A DNA stretch of 32,553 nt from an uncultured Mediterranea sp. (lineage in GTDB: Bacteria; Bacteroidota; Bacteroidia; Bacteroidales; Bacteroidaceae), in NCBI GenBank assembly GCA_945879145.1, contig CAMCUZ010000023.1, positions 1 to 32,553 of the forward strand, in the 5' to 3' direction. Within the stretch, counting starts at the first letter, position 1. Each line of letters begins with the position of its first letter. Of this stretch, positions 25,690-32,553 are shown piece by piece. The notes beneath the pieces were generated by a model, which searched no databases, was not told where the DNA came from, and was given only the letters and a program-made list of their open reading frames with translations. The position numbers were made by a program, and so were the translations under genes.

Positions 25690-28290
25690 ATGAAACGATA
25701 TATATCAACTGCACTATGCGTGCTGGCAGGAGTGCTGATGCCCCTCATCGTCCAAGCGCAAATCAAAGGAGTAGTGACCGACTCGCTGACCCATGAACCC
25801 CTGATGTACATTACGGTACAATATGAGGGTAAGGGCGTAGGTGGTATCACCAACGGCAACGGTGAGTACGAGGTAGAGACCCGTAAAGGATGGAACACGC
25901 TCACCTTCTCGGCTGTCGGCTACAAGACCAAGCGTGTCAGCTTTGCTCCTGGCACCAAGGTGCTTAATGTCAAACTGGTCTCTGACGATATCCTCCTTTC
26001 CGAGGTGGTCGTCAAGCCCAAAAAGGAGAAATATTCGCGCAAGAACAATCCCGCTGTCGATTTCATGCGGCTTGTCATTGACCACAAGAAGGGGCTGAAG
26101 CTGGAGAGCAATGACTTTTATGAGTACCACAAGTACGAAAAGATGAAGATGTCCATCAACGACATCACCCCCGAGAAGATGGAAAAGGGCATCTACAAGA
26201 AATTCTCTTTCTTCAAAGACCAGGTGGAGGAGTCACCTAAGACCGGCAAGCAAATCTTGCCCATCTCCATCAAGGAGACCTCCTCGCGCACCATCTTCCG
26301 CAAAGAGCCTCGGAGTGAGAAAACCATCATCGAGGGTATGAACTCCACCGGTATCGAAGAGTTCTTCAGTACGGGCGACATGCTGGGCACCATCCTCAAC
26401 GACGTCTTCTGCGACATAAACATCTACGATGATGACATCCGCCTGTTGCAGCGCCGCTTTGTCAGCCCCATCGGTAAGGGAGCCATCACCTTCTATAAAT
26501 ATTATCTGATGGACACCATCATGGTGGACAAGCAACGTTGCGTCCATTTGACCTTCGTGCCACAAAACTCGCAGGACTTTGGCTTCACCGGCCACCTCTA
26601 TGTGGTTAACGACTCCACCTACGCCGTGAAAAAATGCGTCATGAACCTCCCCAAGAAGACGGGTGTCAACTTCGTGGAAAACCTGGATATCGTACAGCAG
26701 TTTGAGCAACTCGAAGATGGCAACTGGGTGCTTACCGACGACGACATGACTGTGGAGCTCCACTTCATGAAGGGCATCCAAGGATTGGAGATACAGCGCA
26801 CCACCAAATACTCCGACTATGCCTTCGAAGAGATTGAGCAACGTCTCTTCCGCCTGAAGGGCAACGTCATCAAAGAGGCCAACATGATGGCCAAGAGCGA
26901 AGAGTATTGGGCCAAAGTGCGTCAGGTGCCACTCACCAAGAAAGAGAGCACCATGGACCTTTTCATGAACCGCATCGAGCAGATACCTGGCTTTAAATAC
27001 GTCATCTTCGGAGCGAAGGCACTGATTGAGAACTTTGTGGAATTGGGTTCGAAAGATCACCCCAGCAAGGTGGACCTCGGTCCTATCAACACCATGATTA
27101 CCAGCAACTACGTCAACGGCACTCGTTTCCGTCTGAGCGGAATGACCACGGGCAACCTTAGTCCTCACTGGTTCTTCAGCGGCTACGGAGCCTACGGTAC
27201 CAAGGACAAAAAGTGGTTCTATCAGGGTCAGGCTGCCTACTCGTTCAACAAGCGCGAGTATGTGCTGTGGGAGTTCCCCAAGCATTACCTCTCCTTTAAA
27301 TACACCTACGACGTCATGTCACCCATGGATAAGTACTTGGCAACCGATAAGGATAACCTCTTCGTGGGCTGGAAATGGACCACCGTCGATCAGATGTCCT
27401 ACATTCGTGATGCACAGATTGACTACGAACTGGAGACCCATACCGGTTTCTCCATCAAGGCTATGGCCCGTTGTCGCAACGACCAGCCAGCTGGCATGTT
27501 GGCCTATTGGAAGAATGATGGCCGTCAAACCGGTGCATGGGACATGACCAACACCTTCGTGCACGATATCACCACCACGGAGCTGGGCGTTACCTTGCGT
27601 TATGCTCCAGGCGAAACGTTTGTCAATACCAAGCAACGCCGTGTACCCGTCTCGCTCGATGCCCCTACGTTTACCCTCTCTCATACGTTGGGAGTGAAGG
27701 GACTCTTCGGGGGAGACTACAACTTCAACTTGACTGAAATCGGCCTGCGTAAGCGTTGGTGGTTTGGTTCATGGGGCAAGCTCGACATGAAGCTCAGCGC
27801 TGGTGCCCAATGGAACACGGTCCCCTTCCCCCTGCTCTGTCTGCCACAGGCCAACCTGTCGTATATCACGCAGTACAACGTCTCCTCGCTCAACGATGCC
27901 TTCTCACTCATCGACAACATGGAGTTTCTCAACGACCGATACGCCTCCCTGTCGCTTACCTACGACCTCAACGGTAAGCTCTTCAACCGCCTGCCACTGA
28001 TTAAGAAGCTGAAGTGGCGCGAGATGTTCAAGGTAAAAGGCATGTGGGGCACACTGACTGACAAGAACAACCCCTTCAAGAGCAACAACCCCGACCTCTT
28101 CCTCTTCCCGATGCGCAACGGCCGCTTCACCAGTCACGTGATGGACAACACCCCCTACGTGGAGGTGAGTGCCGGTGTCTATAACATCTTCAAGCTGCTC
28201 CACATCGAGTATGTACGCCGGTTGACCTATACCGACCTGCCCGGTACGCGCAAGGGGGGTATCCGCTTCATGATTATGATGATTTTCTAA
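25690..28290 (+). CDS. DUF5686 outer-membrane protein with carboxypeptidase-regulatory-like domain
   Basis: An 866-residue exported protein. After a signal peptide (about 1-23) comes a beta-sandwich of the carboxypeptidase regulatory-like type (about 24-105, IKGVVTDSLTHEPLMYITV), as also found at the front of SusC/TonB receptors. The rest matches the DUF5686 family in layout: a middle domain (about 110-460) and a C-terminal part rich in alternating aromatic strands that looks like an outer-membrane barrel. No plug domain or TonB box is seen, so it is not a SusC transporter. Function unknown. I chose the ATG at 25690 (MKRYIST) because a signal peptide follows and the -7 box lies before it. It heads a plus-strand run of four genes. 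Confidence 0.86.
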   Translation: MKRYISTALCVLAGVLMPLIVQAQIKGVVTDSLTHEPLMYITVQYEGKGVGGITNGNGEYEVETRKGWNTLTFSAVGYKTKRVSFAPGTKVLNVKLVSDDILLSEVVVKPKKEKYSRKNNPAVDFMRLVIDHKKGLKLESNDFYEYHKYEKMKMSINDITPEKMEKGIYKKFSFFKDQVEESPKTGKQILPISIKETSSRTIFRKEPRSEKTIIEGMNSTGIEEFFSTGDMLGTILNDVFCDINIYDDDIRLLQRRFVSPIGKGAITFYKYYLMDTIMVDKQRCVHLTFVPQNSQDFGFTGHLYVVNDSTYAVKKCVMNLPKKTGVNFVENLDIVQQFEQLEDGNWVLTDDDMTVELHFMKGIQGLEIQRTTKYSDYAFEEIEQRLFRLKGNVIKEANMMAKSEEYWAKVRQVPLTKKESTMDLFMNRIEQIPGFKYVIFGAKALIENFVELGSKDHPSKVDLGPINTMITSNYVNGTRFRLSGMTTGNLSPHWFFSGYGAYGTKDKKWFYQGQAAYSFNKREYVLWEFPKHYLSFKYTYDVMSPMDKYLATDKDNLFVGWKWTTVDQMSYIRDAQIDYELETHTGFSIKAMARCRNDQPAGMLAYWKNDGRQTGAWDMTNTFVHDITTTELGVTLRYAPGETFVNTKQRRVPVSLDAPTFTLSHTLGVKGLFGGDYNFNLTEIGLRKRWWFGSWGKLDMKLSAGAQWNTVPFPLLCLPQANLSYITQYNVSSLNDAFSLIDNMEFLNDRYASLSLTYDLNGKLFNRLPLIKKLKWREMFKVKGMWGTLTDKNNPFKSNNPDLFLFPMRNGRFTSHVMDNTPYVEVSAGVYNIFKLLHIEYVRRLTYTDLPGTRKGGIRFMIMMIF

Positions 28291-28325
28291 CCCGTCCCCT
28301 ACTTGTTGAACCACCTCATGCATTG

Positions 28326-29606
28326 ATGCCTATGCCACCCTTAGCAGAACGCCTCCGCCCCACTTCACTCGACGAATACATTGGCCAGCAACACCTCGTT
28401 GGTCCAGGAGCTGTGCTCCGCAAGATGATTGATGCCGGACGCATTAGCTCGTTTATTCTGTGGGGACCTCCCGGTGTGGGCAAGACCACGCTGGCCCAGA
28501 TTATCGCTCATCGTCTAGAGACCCCTTTCTATACCCTGAGTGCCGTAACCAGCGGTGTGAAGGATGTGCGCGAGGTCATCGAGCGGGCCAAAAGCAACCG
28601 CTTCTTTAACCAGAACAGTCCCATCCTCTTCATCGACGAGATTCACCGCTTCAGTAAGTCGCAACAAGACTCGTTGCTGGGCGCTGTAGAACAGGGCGTG
28701 GTCACCTTGATAGGTGCTACCACAGAGAATCCCTCGTTTGAAGTCATACGCCCCCTCCTCTCCCGCTGCCAGCTCTACGTACTCAAGTCGCTGGAGAAGG
28801 AGGACCTGCTTCAGCTGCTTCACCGCGCCCTTACCACCGACGTTCTCCTCAAGGATCGCGCCATTGAGCTCAAAGAGACCAATGCCATGCTCCGCTACAG
28901 TGGCGGTGATGCCCGCAAGTTGCTCAACATCCTTGAACTGGTGGTGGAATCAGAGGGTGAAGGTCAGCCCGTAGTCATTACCGACGAGTTGGTAACCAGC
29001 CGCTTGCAGCAGAATCCCATGGCCTACGACAAAGAGGGAGAGCTGCATTACGACATCATCTCCGCCTTCATCAAGTCCATCCGTGGGAGTGATCCCGATG
29101 CAGCCATCTATTGGCTTGCCCGCATGGTAGAGGGAGGCGAAGACCCCGCCTTCATTGCCCGCCGACTGGTCATCTCAGCAGCCGAAGACATTGGGTTGGC
29201 CAATCCCAACGCCCTCCTGCTGGCCAACGCTTGCTTTGACACCATCATGAAGATTGGTTGGCCTGAAGGGCGCATCCCCTTGGCCGAGACCACCATCTAC
29301 CTCGCTACCAGTCCCAAGAGCAACTCGGCCTATTGTGCCATCAACGATGCCTTGGCTCTGGTGCAGCAGACTGGCAACCTGCCTGTGCCGCTCCATCTGC
29401 GCAATGCCCCCACCCAGTTGATGAAGCAGCTGGGCTATGGAGACCACTACAAATATGCCCACGACTACCCCGGCAACTTTGTGCGCCAGCAGTTCCTGCC
29501 CGACGAGCTGAAGCAACAGCAGCTGTGGCATCCCCAGCTCAATCCAGCCGAGCAGAAACATAAAGAGCGAATGCAAACCCTCTGGGGAGATGAGAAGAAG
29601 TATTGA
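28326..29606 (+). CDS. rarA: Replication-associated recombination protein RarA
   Basis: A 426-residue AAA+ ATPase of the RarA/MgsA (WRNIP1) family, which acts at stalled replication forks. The start PLAERLRPTSLDEYIGQQHL is a family signature. Walker A is GPPGVGKT (47-54), Walker B LFIDEIHRF (101-109), sensor 1 in IGATTENPSFE, and an arginine finger in PLLSRCQ. The C-terminal part has the family tetramerisation region (SIRGSDPDAAIYWLARM and AAEDIGLANP). Length is normal. The ATG at 28326 is preferred to the TTG at 28323; ATG 28332 is also possible. It begins 35 bases after the DUF5686 gene. Confidence 0.95.
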   Translation: MPMPPLAERLRPTSLDEYIGQQHLVGPGAVLRKMIDAGRISSFILWGPPGVGKTTLAQIIAHRLETPFYTLSAVTSGVKDVREVIERAKSNRFFNQNSPILFIDEIHRFSKSQQDSLLGAVEQGVVTLIGATTENPSFEVIRPLLSRCQLYVLKSLEKEDLLQLLHRALTTDVLLKDRAIELKETNAMLRYSGGDARKLLNILELVVESEGEGQPVVITDELVTSRLQQNPMAYDKEGELHYDIISAFIKSIRGSDPDAAIYWLARMVEGGEDPAFIARRLVISAAEDIGLANPNALLLANACFDTIMKIGWPEGRIPLAETTIYLATSPKSNSAYCAINDALALVQQTGNLPVPLHLRNAPTQLMKQLGYGDHYKYAHDYPGNFVRQQFLPDELKQQQLWHPQLNPAEQKHKERMQTLWGDEKKY

Positions 29607-29633
29607 ATTAATCATTAAAACGAGATAACCGAT

Positions 29634-30590
29634 ATGAAGATTGTCATATTAGACGGCTATGCCGCCAATCCTGGTGACTTGAGCTGGGATGAAGTGAAAG
29701 CATTGGGCGAGTGCACCATCTACGACCGCACCCTACCCTGCGATGTAGTGCCCCGTGCAGAGGGTGCAGAAATCGTACTTACCAACAAAACCCGCATCGA
29801 AGCGCACCATATAGCTGCCCTTCCGCAACTTAAGTACATCGGCGTGCTGGCCACTGGCTACAATATCGTTGATACCGAGGCTGCCCGTCAACACGGTGTA
29901 CTTGTGACGAATATTCCAGCCTACAGTACCAACTCCGTAGCCCAGCTGGTATTTGCCCATCTGCTGAACATTGCCCAGCAGGTGCAGCACCACAGCGAGG
30001 CGGTACATAGCGGACGCTGGAGCCACTGCAGCGACTTCTGCTTCTGGGATATGCCGCTACTTGAGCTCCACGGACTCAAGATGGGTATCGTCGGCCTGGG
30101 CCATACCGGTATGGCTACTGCCCGCATTGCCTTAGGCTTTGGCATGGAGGTGTATGCCTATACCTCCAAGTCACCCCTGCAGTTGCAGAGTGAAATCCAT
30201 AAGATGGAACTCGACCAGCTCTTCCGCGAGTGCGATGTAGTCAGCCTCCATTGTCCCCTTACGCCCGCTACCCAAGGGCTGGTCAATGCCGAACGCCTAC
30301 AGCTGATGAAGCCCACAGCCATTCTGATCAATACCGCTCGCGGCCCGTTGGTTGACGAAGAGGCACTTGCTGATGCCCTGAATCAAGGCAAGCTGGCTGC
30401 AGCCGGACTCGATGTGCTTTCGCAAGAACCTCCTAAGGCAGACAATCCCCTGCTCACAGCACGCAACTGCTACCTCACGCCCCACATTGCTTGGGGCAGT
30501 ACGGCAGCACGCCAACGACTGATGCAGATCCTGGTGGACAACATCCAATCTTTCCTGAGTGGTCATCCAGTCAACGTAGTGAACCCTTAA
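29634..30590 (+). CDS. D-2-hydroxyacid dehydrogenase (glycerate dehydrogenase-like)
   Basis: A 318-residue member of the D-isomer 2-hydroxyacid dehydrogenase family, which reduces 2-keto acids such as hydroxypyruvate or glyoxylate with NAD(P)H. The nucleotide-binding motif is GLGHTG (154-159) and the catalytic triad is Arg236 (NTARG), Glu265 (SQEPP) and His284 (TPHIAW). The end of the second Rossmann strand reads YAYTSKSP with no acidic residue, which would favour or at least permit NADPH. The N-terminal part (LDGYAANPGDLSW) is like glycerate dehydrogenases of Bacteroidetes, so hydroxypyruvate is the best guess; serine or pyridoxine pathway genes are not nearby. It follows rarA by 27 bases. 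Confidence 0.9.
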   Translation: MKIVILDGYAANPGDLSWDEVKALGECTIYDRTLPCDVVPRAEGAEIVLTNKTRIEAHHIAALPQLKYIGVLATGYNIVDTEAARQHGVLVTNIPAYSTNSVAQLVFAHLLNIAQQVQHHSEAVHSGRWSHCSDFCFWDMPLLELHGLKMGIVGLGHTGMATARIALGFGMEVYAYTSKSPLQLQSEIHKMELDQLFRECDVVSLHCPLTPATQGLVNAERLQLMKPTAILINTARGPLVDEEALADALNQGKLAAAGLDVLSQEPPKADNPLLTARNCYLTPHIAWGSTAARQRLMQILVDNIQSFLSGHPVNVVNP

Positions 30591-30626
30591 TCCCAAGTAA
30601 TCATCCCGTTATTACCATTCTCACCC

Positions 30627-31751
30627 ATGGGACAAAGTACAGTAAAAAGCTTAACAAGAGGGATTCTGCTTATCCTCACCCTCCTGCTGGCCGCCTTCAC
30701 CATCTTGGCCTCACTGGCTGGCCGATACCATCCGGCTGAATCTACCTTCATGCCCCTGTTGGGCTTGGCCCTTCCCTTTCTGCTGCTGGCCAATGCTCTG
30801 GTGCTCGTTGTTTTCCTCCTTATGCGGAAAGTCCAATCGCTGATTCCGCTGTTGGCCATCCTTGCCAACTGGAGCTATCTCACCACTATCATCCAGTTCA
30901 ACAACCACCCTATCATCGTAGCCAATGCCCCCACGCTGACCGTTGCCAACTACAACGTCCACAGCTTTGGTCATGAATTCACAGGCTACAGTTGCAAGGA
31001 GCTGGCCCGCTACCTCGAAGAGCAACAGGTCGATGTGGTCTGTTTCCAGGAGTTTGGCGGCAATCAAGCCTTTACTACTGACAGCATCCTCTCCGCTTTC
31101 AGCCATTGGCCCCACCGCTACATTCCACAGGCTGATGGACACCTTCAAGTAGCCCTCTTCAGCCTTCATCCACTAAGTCATCAAGAACATCTGCTTTTCC
31201 CCGAAACGGCCAACAGCAGCATGATGGTCCATGTAGAAGCCCCAGGGGGAACCGTCACCCTCTTCAACTGCCACCTACAGACCACCAGTATCTCGCAGCG
31301 ACGCACCACGTGGAGTCGCGAGATGGACTATGGCGATACGCGCCAGAAGATACAGACTACGCAAGAAGCTGCCGAGACACTCCATGGCAACTTGGTGAAA
31401 CGAGCCTTCCAGGTAGATAGCCTCTGCCAGCGCATCCGTCAGACAGAGCATCCCGTAGTGCTCTGCGGCGACCTCAACTCCATGCCCTCTTCCTATACCT
31501 ACCGCACCTTCAGCACCCTGCTGACCGATGCCTTCCAAGAGGCTGGCAGCGGCTACATGTACACCTTCCGCTACGCTTGGCGTCTGCTCCGTATCGATTA
31601 CTCCTTCCACTCCTCCCGTCTGCGGGCCATTGAGTGCTTCTCTCCCCGTCAGGAGCTCTGCAGCGACCACAATCCGGTGGTGACCCGTTACCAGTACAAC
31701 CCCATTCCCGAGGAAGCCCTACTTGACTCAGCCCTTCCCATAGCGCAGTAA
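30627..31751 (+). CDS. Membrane-anchored endonuclease/exonuclease/phosphatase family protein
   Basis: A 374-residue protein with three N-terminal membrane helices (about 11-32, 43-66 and 70-90) and a C-terminal EEP (DNase I-like) domain from about residue 103. Catalytic motifs are visible: Asn110 in NYNVHS, Glu142 in FQEFGG, His216 in CHLQ, GDLN (281-284), Asp324 in RIDYSF and SDHNP (346-350). The family hydrolyses phosphodiesters or phosphomonoesters in nucleic acids, inositol phosphates or sphingolipids. Membrane attachment with an exposed domain points to an extracytoplasmic substrate, and Bacteroides do make sphingolipids, but the substrate cannot be told from sequence. It follows the dehydrogenase by 36 bases. 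Confidence 0.9.
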   Translation: MGQSTVKSLTRGILLILTLLLAAFTILASLAGRYHPAESTFMPLLGLALPFLLLANALVLVVFLLMRKVQSLIPLLAILANWSYLTTIIQFNNHPIIVANAPTLTVANYNVHSFGHEFTGYSCKELARYLEEQQVDVVCFQEFGGNQAFTTDSILSAFSHWPHRYIPQADGHLQVALFSLHPLSHQEHLLFPETANSSMMVHVEAPGGTVTLFNCHLQTTSISQRRTTWSREMDYGDTRQKIQTTQEAAETLHGNLVKRAFQVDSLCQRIRQTEHPVVLCGDLNSMPSSYTYRTFSTLLTDAFQEAGSGYMYTFRYAWRLLRIDYSFHSSRLRAIECFSPRQELCSDHNPVVTRYQYNPIPEEALLDSALPIAQ

Positions 31752-31776
31752 GCCATCGGTTAACCTCCTAAAACAA

Positions 31777-31829
31777 ACGTAGCGTAGCACACGGATGCGA
31801 TGTACTTCACATCCAGTGCTACGCCACGT
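31777..31829 (-). terminator. Long hairpin between convergent genes, likely terminator
   Basis: Arms 31777-31790 and 31816-31829 form a 14-bp stem. On the minus strand all pairs form, with one G-U; on the plus strand the same position is an A-C mismatch. An inner stem (GGATG with CATCC) fills part of the loop. A T-rich stretch follows on the minus side. It lies between the EEP gene and the DUF4250 gene, which converge, and may serve both. Confidence 0.6.
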
Positions 31830-31851
31830 CACTACAAGCTACAGCCCAGAA

Positions 31852-32028
31852 TTACCAGAAACGGTTCTTGGCTGGATTGTACTCAAATCCATGCGTTTTC
31901 AGCTTCTTCTCCAGTTCCATCTTATCGATAGAGAGGTCGGAGCAAAGAGCCTCCAACGAATTGTACTCATCACGCAGCTTCATGTTGATGAAGCTGTAGA
32001 GCATTGCGGGATCTTCAGGTAAACTCAT
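31852..32028 (-). CDS. DUF4250 domain small protein
   Basis: A 58-residue protein that fills the DUF4250 family almost end to end. Recognisable parts are LPEDPAMLYSFINMKLRD at the start, SLEALCSDLSID in the middle and GFEYNPAKNRFW at the end. It is soluble and probably a small helical fold; function is unknown for the family. A -7 box lies at 32061-32068 on the same strand and a long hairpin follows the stop codon, so it looks like an independent one-gene unit. Confidence 0.88.
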   Translation of the reverse strand: MSLPEDPAMLYSFINMKLRDEYNSLEALCSDLSIDKMELEKKLKTHGFEYNPAKNRFW

Positions 32029-32060
32029 ACTTACAATCTTTTAAAAAAACTAATACGCCG

Positions 32061-32068
32061 CAAAAGTA
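32061..32068 (-). promoter_or_regulatory. DUF4250 gene promoter, -7 box
   Basis: On the minus strand TACTTTTG matches TAnnTTTG and lies 32 bases before the ATG. TTTG motifs occur upstream (32085-32088 and 32093-32096), but neither is at the ideal spacing. Confidence 0.6.
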
Positions 32069-32125
32069 GGGAGATTTCCGCAAACAAACGCACAAAAACA
32101 TGTTATTTAACATAAAAATCGACCT

Positions 32126-32344
32126 TCAATCGTTTTCGAAGCCCCATATACTACATTCCTTACTGGCATAAAGTCCAGCATATACATCGACAAACTCTTG
32201 ATGTATTTTCTCATCAGCAAAGAAAATACGGTCAATGTTTTCCGTAATTGTCTGACTGTTGTGCAGTTTGTCTAGATAAAAGGGAACACCTCCCAATGCC
32301 ATATAGCAGATGCACATCTCATATCGGGACAGACGTCTTGACAT
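32126..32344 (-). pseudogene. Internal fragment of an AAA ATPase gene (archaeal ATPase/DUF234 type)
   Basis: The 72-codon frame reads SRYEMCICYMALGGVPFYLDKL, then ENIDRIFFADEKIHQEFVDVYAGLYASKE, which is the middle of the Bacteroidetes ATP-binding proteins related to the archaeal ATPase/DUF234 family (normally about 370-480 residues). The Walker motifs that should come before it are absent, an in-frame TAA lies just before the ATG, and the frame ends shortly after YASKE where intact proteins continue for 150 residues or more. The adjacent frame around 32345-32383 may hold a frameshifted extension (SFEYIRKL). It is best read as a decayed copy. Confidence 0.75.
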
Positions 32345-32383
32345 ATAAGTTTACGGATATATTCAAAACTCCTGATTGTGTTG

Positions 32384-32553
32384 CTATTTGTCAAACAGAT
32401 CCTCCATCGTGATAGGTATCGGTGATATTTCTGAATACATATTCTCATGGAGTCCGTACGTTGTAACAAGGCTTACTTGCACACCACCTTTATGCCCAGT
32501 CTCCTTCTGGAAGGTTTCCATTCGACGGACAATGTTTCTATACTCTTTCTCAT
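32384..32553 (-). CDS. C-terminal end of an AAA ATPase gene (partial at window edge)
   Basis: The frame is open from 32551 to a TAG at 32384-32386, giving 55 residues. It reads YRNIVRRMETFQKETGHKGG, then VQVSLVTTYGLHENMYSEI, and ends TMEDLFDK, which is the typical C-terminus of Bacteroidetes AAA family ATP-binding proteins. Whether the rest of the gene, beyond the window, is intact cannot be seen. On this strand it comes before the internal fragment at 32126-32344, the reverse of the order within one gene, so two copies or a rearrangement must be involved. Confidence 0.75.
   Translation of the reverse strand, partial: EKEYRNIVRRMETFQKETGHKGGVQVSLVTTYGLHENMYSEISPIPITMEDLFDK

Noticed and set aside
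26233-27285. Minus-strand frame of 350 codons inside the DUF5686 gene
   Set aside because: It is opposite a continuous plus-strand gene with a signal peptide and family-wide layout; its sequence, rich in Val, His, Glu and Asp, is what GC-rich codons give when read in reverse.

Overview
The window is chromosomal DNA from a member of the Bacteroidales (Bacteroides, Phocaeicola or Prevotella type). The grounds are a complete Bat (Bacteroides aerotolerance) operon, a TAnnTTTG-type -7 promoter box in front of most transcription units, tRNA genes without an encoded CCA end, and families typical of this phylum (DUF5686 outer-membrane protein, DUF4250, a three-domain patatin/POTRA/barrel protein). 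Most of it is core genome. I see no integrase, transposase, phage gene, CRISPR array or recognisable defence cassette.

Layout. 1-1761 (+): the 3' end of ligA, then dapA with its own promoter and a strong terminator. 1954-2197 (-): two tandem tRNA-Arg(ACG) genes with promoter and terminator. 2226-9626 (-): a patatin-like outer-membrane phospholipase, htpG and clpC, each apparently its own unit. 10032-13870 (+): gyrA and a secreted TPR protein, closed by a terminator. 14098-22868 (-): MoxR, DUF58, an uncharacterised membrane protein, BatA, BatB, BatC, BatD and BatE, tightly packed, followed by a small DNA-binding protein. 22990-25564 (-): a TRIC-type channel gene followed by a TPR sensor histidine kinase with no response regulator beside it. 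25690-31751 (+): a DUF5686 protein, RarA, a 2-hydroxyacid dehydrogenase and a membrane-anchored EEP-family enzyme. 31852-32028 (-): a 58-residue DUF4250 protein. 32126-32553 (-): fragments of AAA ATPase genes, at least one of them decayed.

How the parts fit. The Bat genes probably build an envelope complex: MoxR as an AAA+ chaperone, VWA proteins (BatA, BatB, DUF58) as metal-dependent adhesion modules, TPR proteins (BatC, BatE) as scaffolds, and BatD as a large periplasmic protein. HtpG and ClpC add protein quality control; LigA, GyrA and RarA belong to DNA replication and repair.

I did not find a convincing new multi-gene system. The signals most worth a second look are small: two intergenic arrays with a 22-bp period (4712-4799 and 9797-9904) that seem to share a degenerate motif; two tRNA-Arg genes in which two conserved tertiary base pairs both appear switched from G-C to A-U; and out-of-order AAA ATPase fragments at the right edge.
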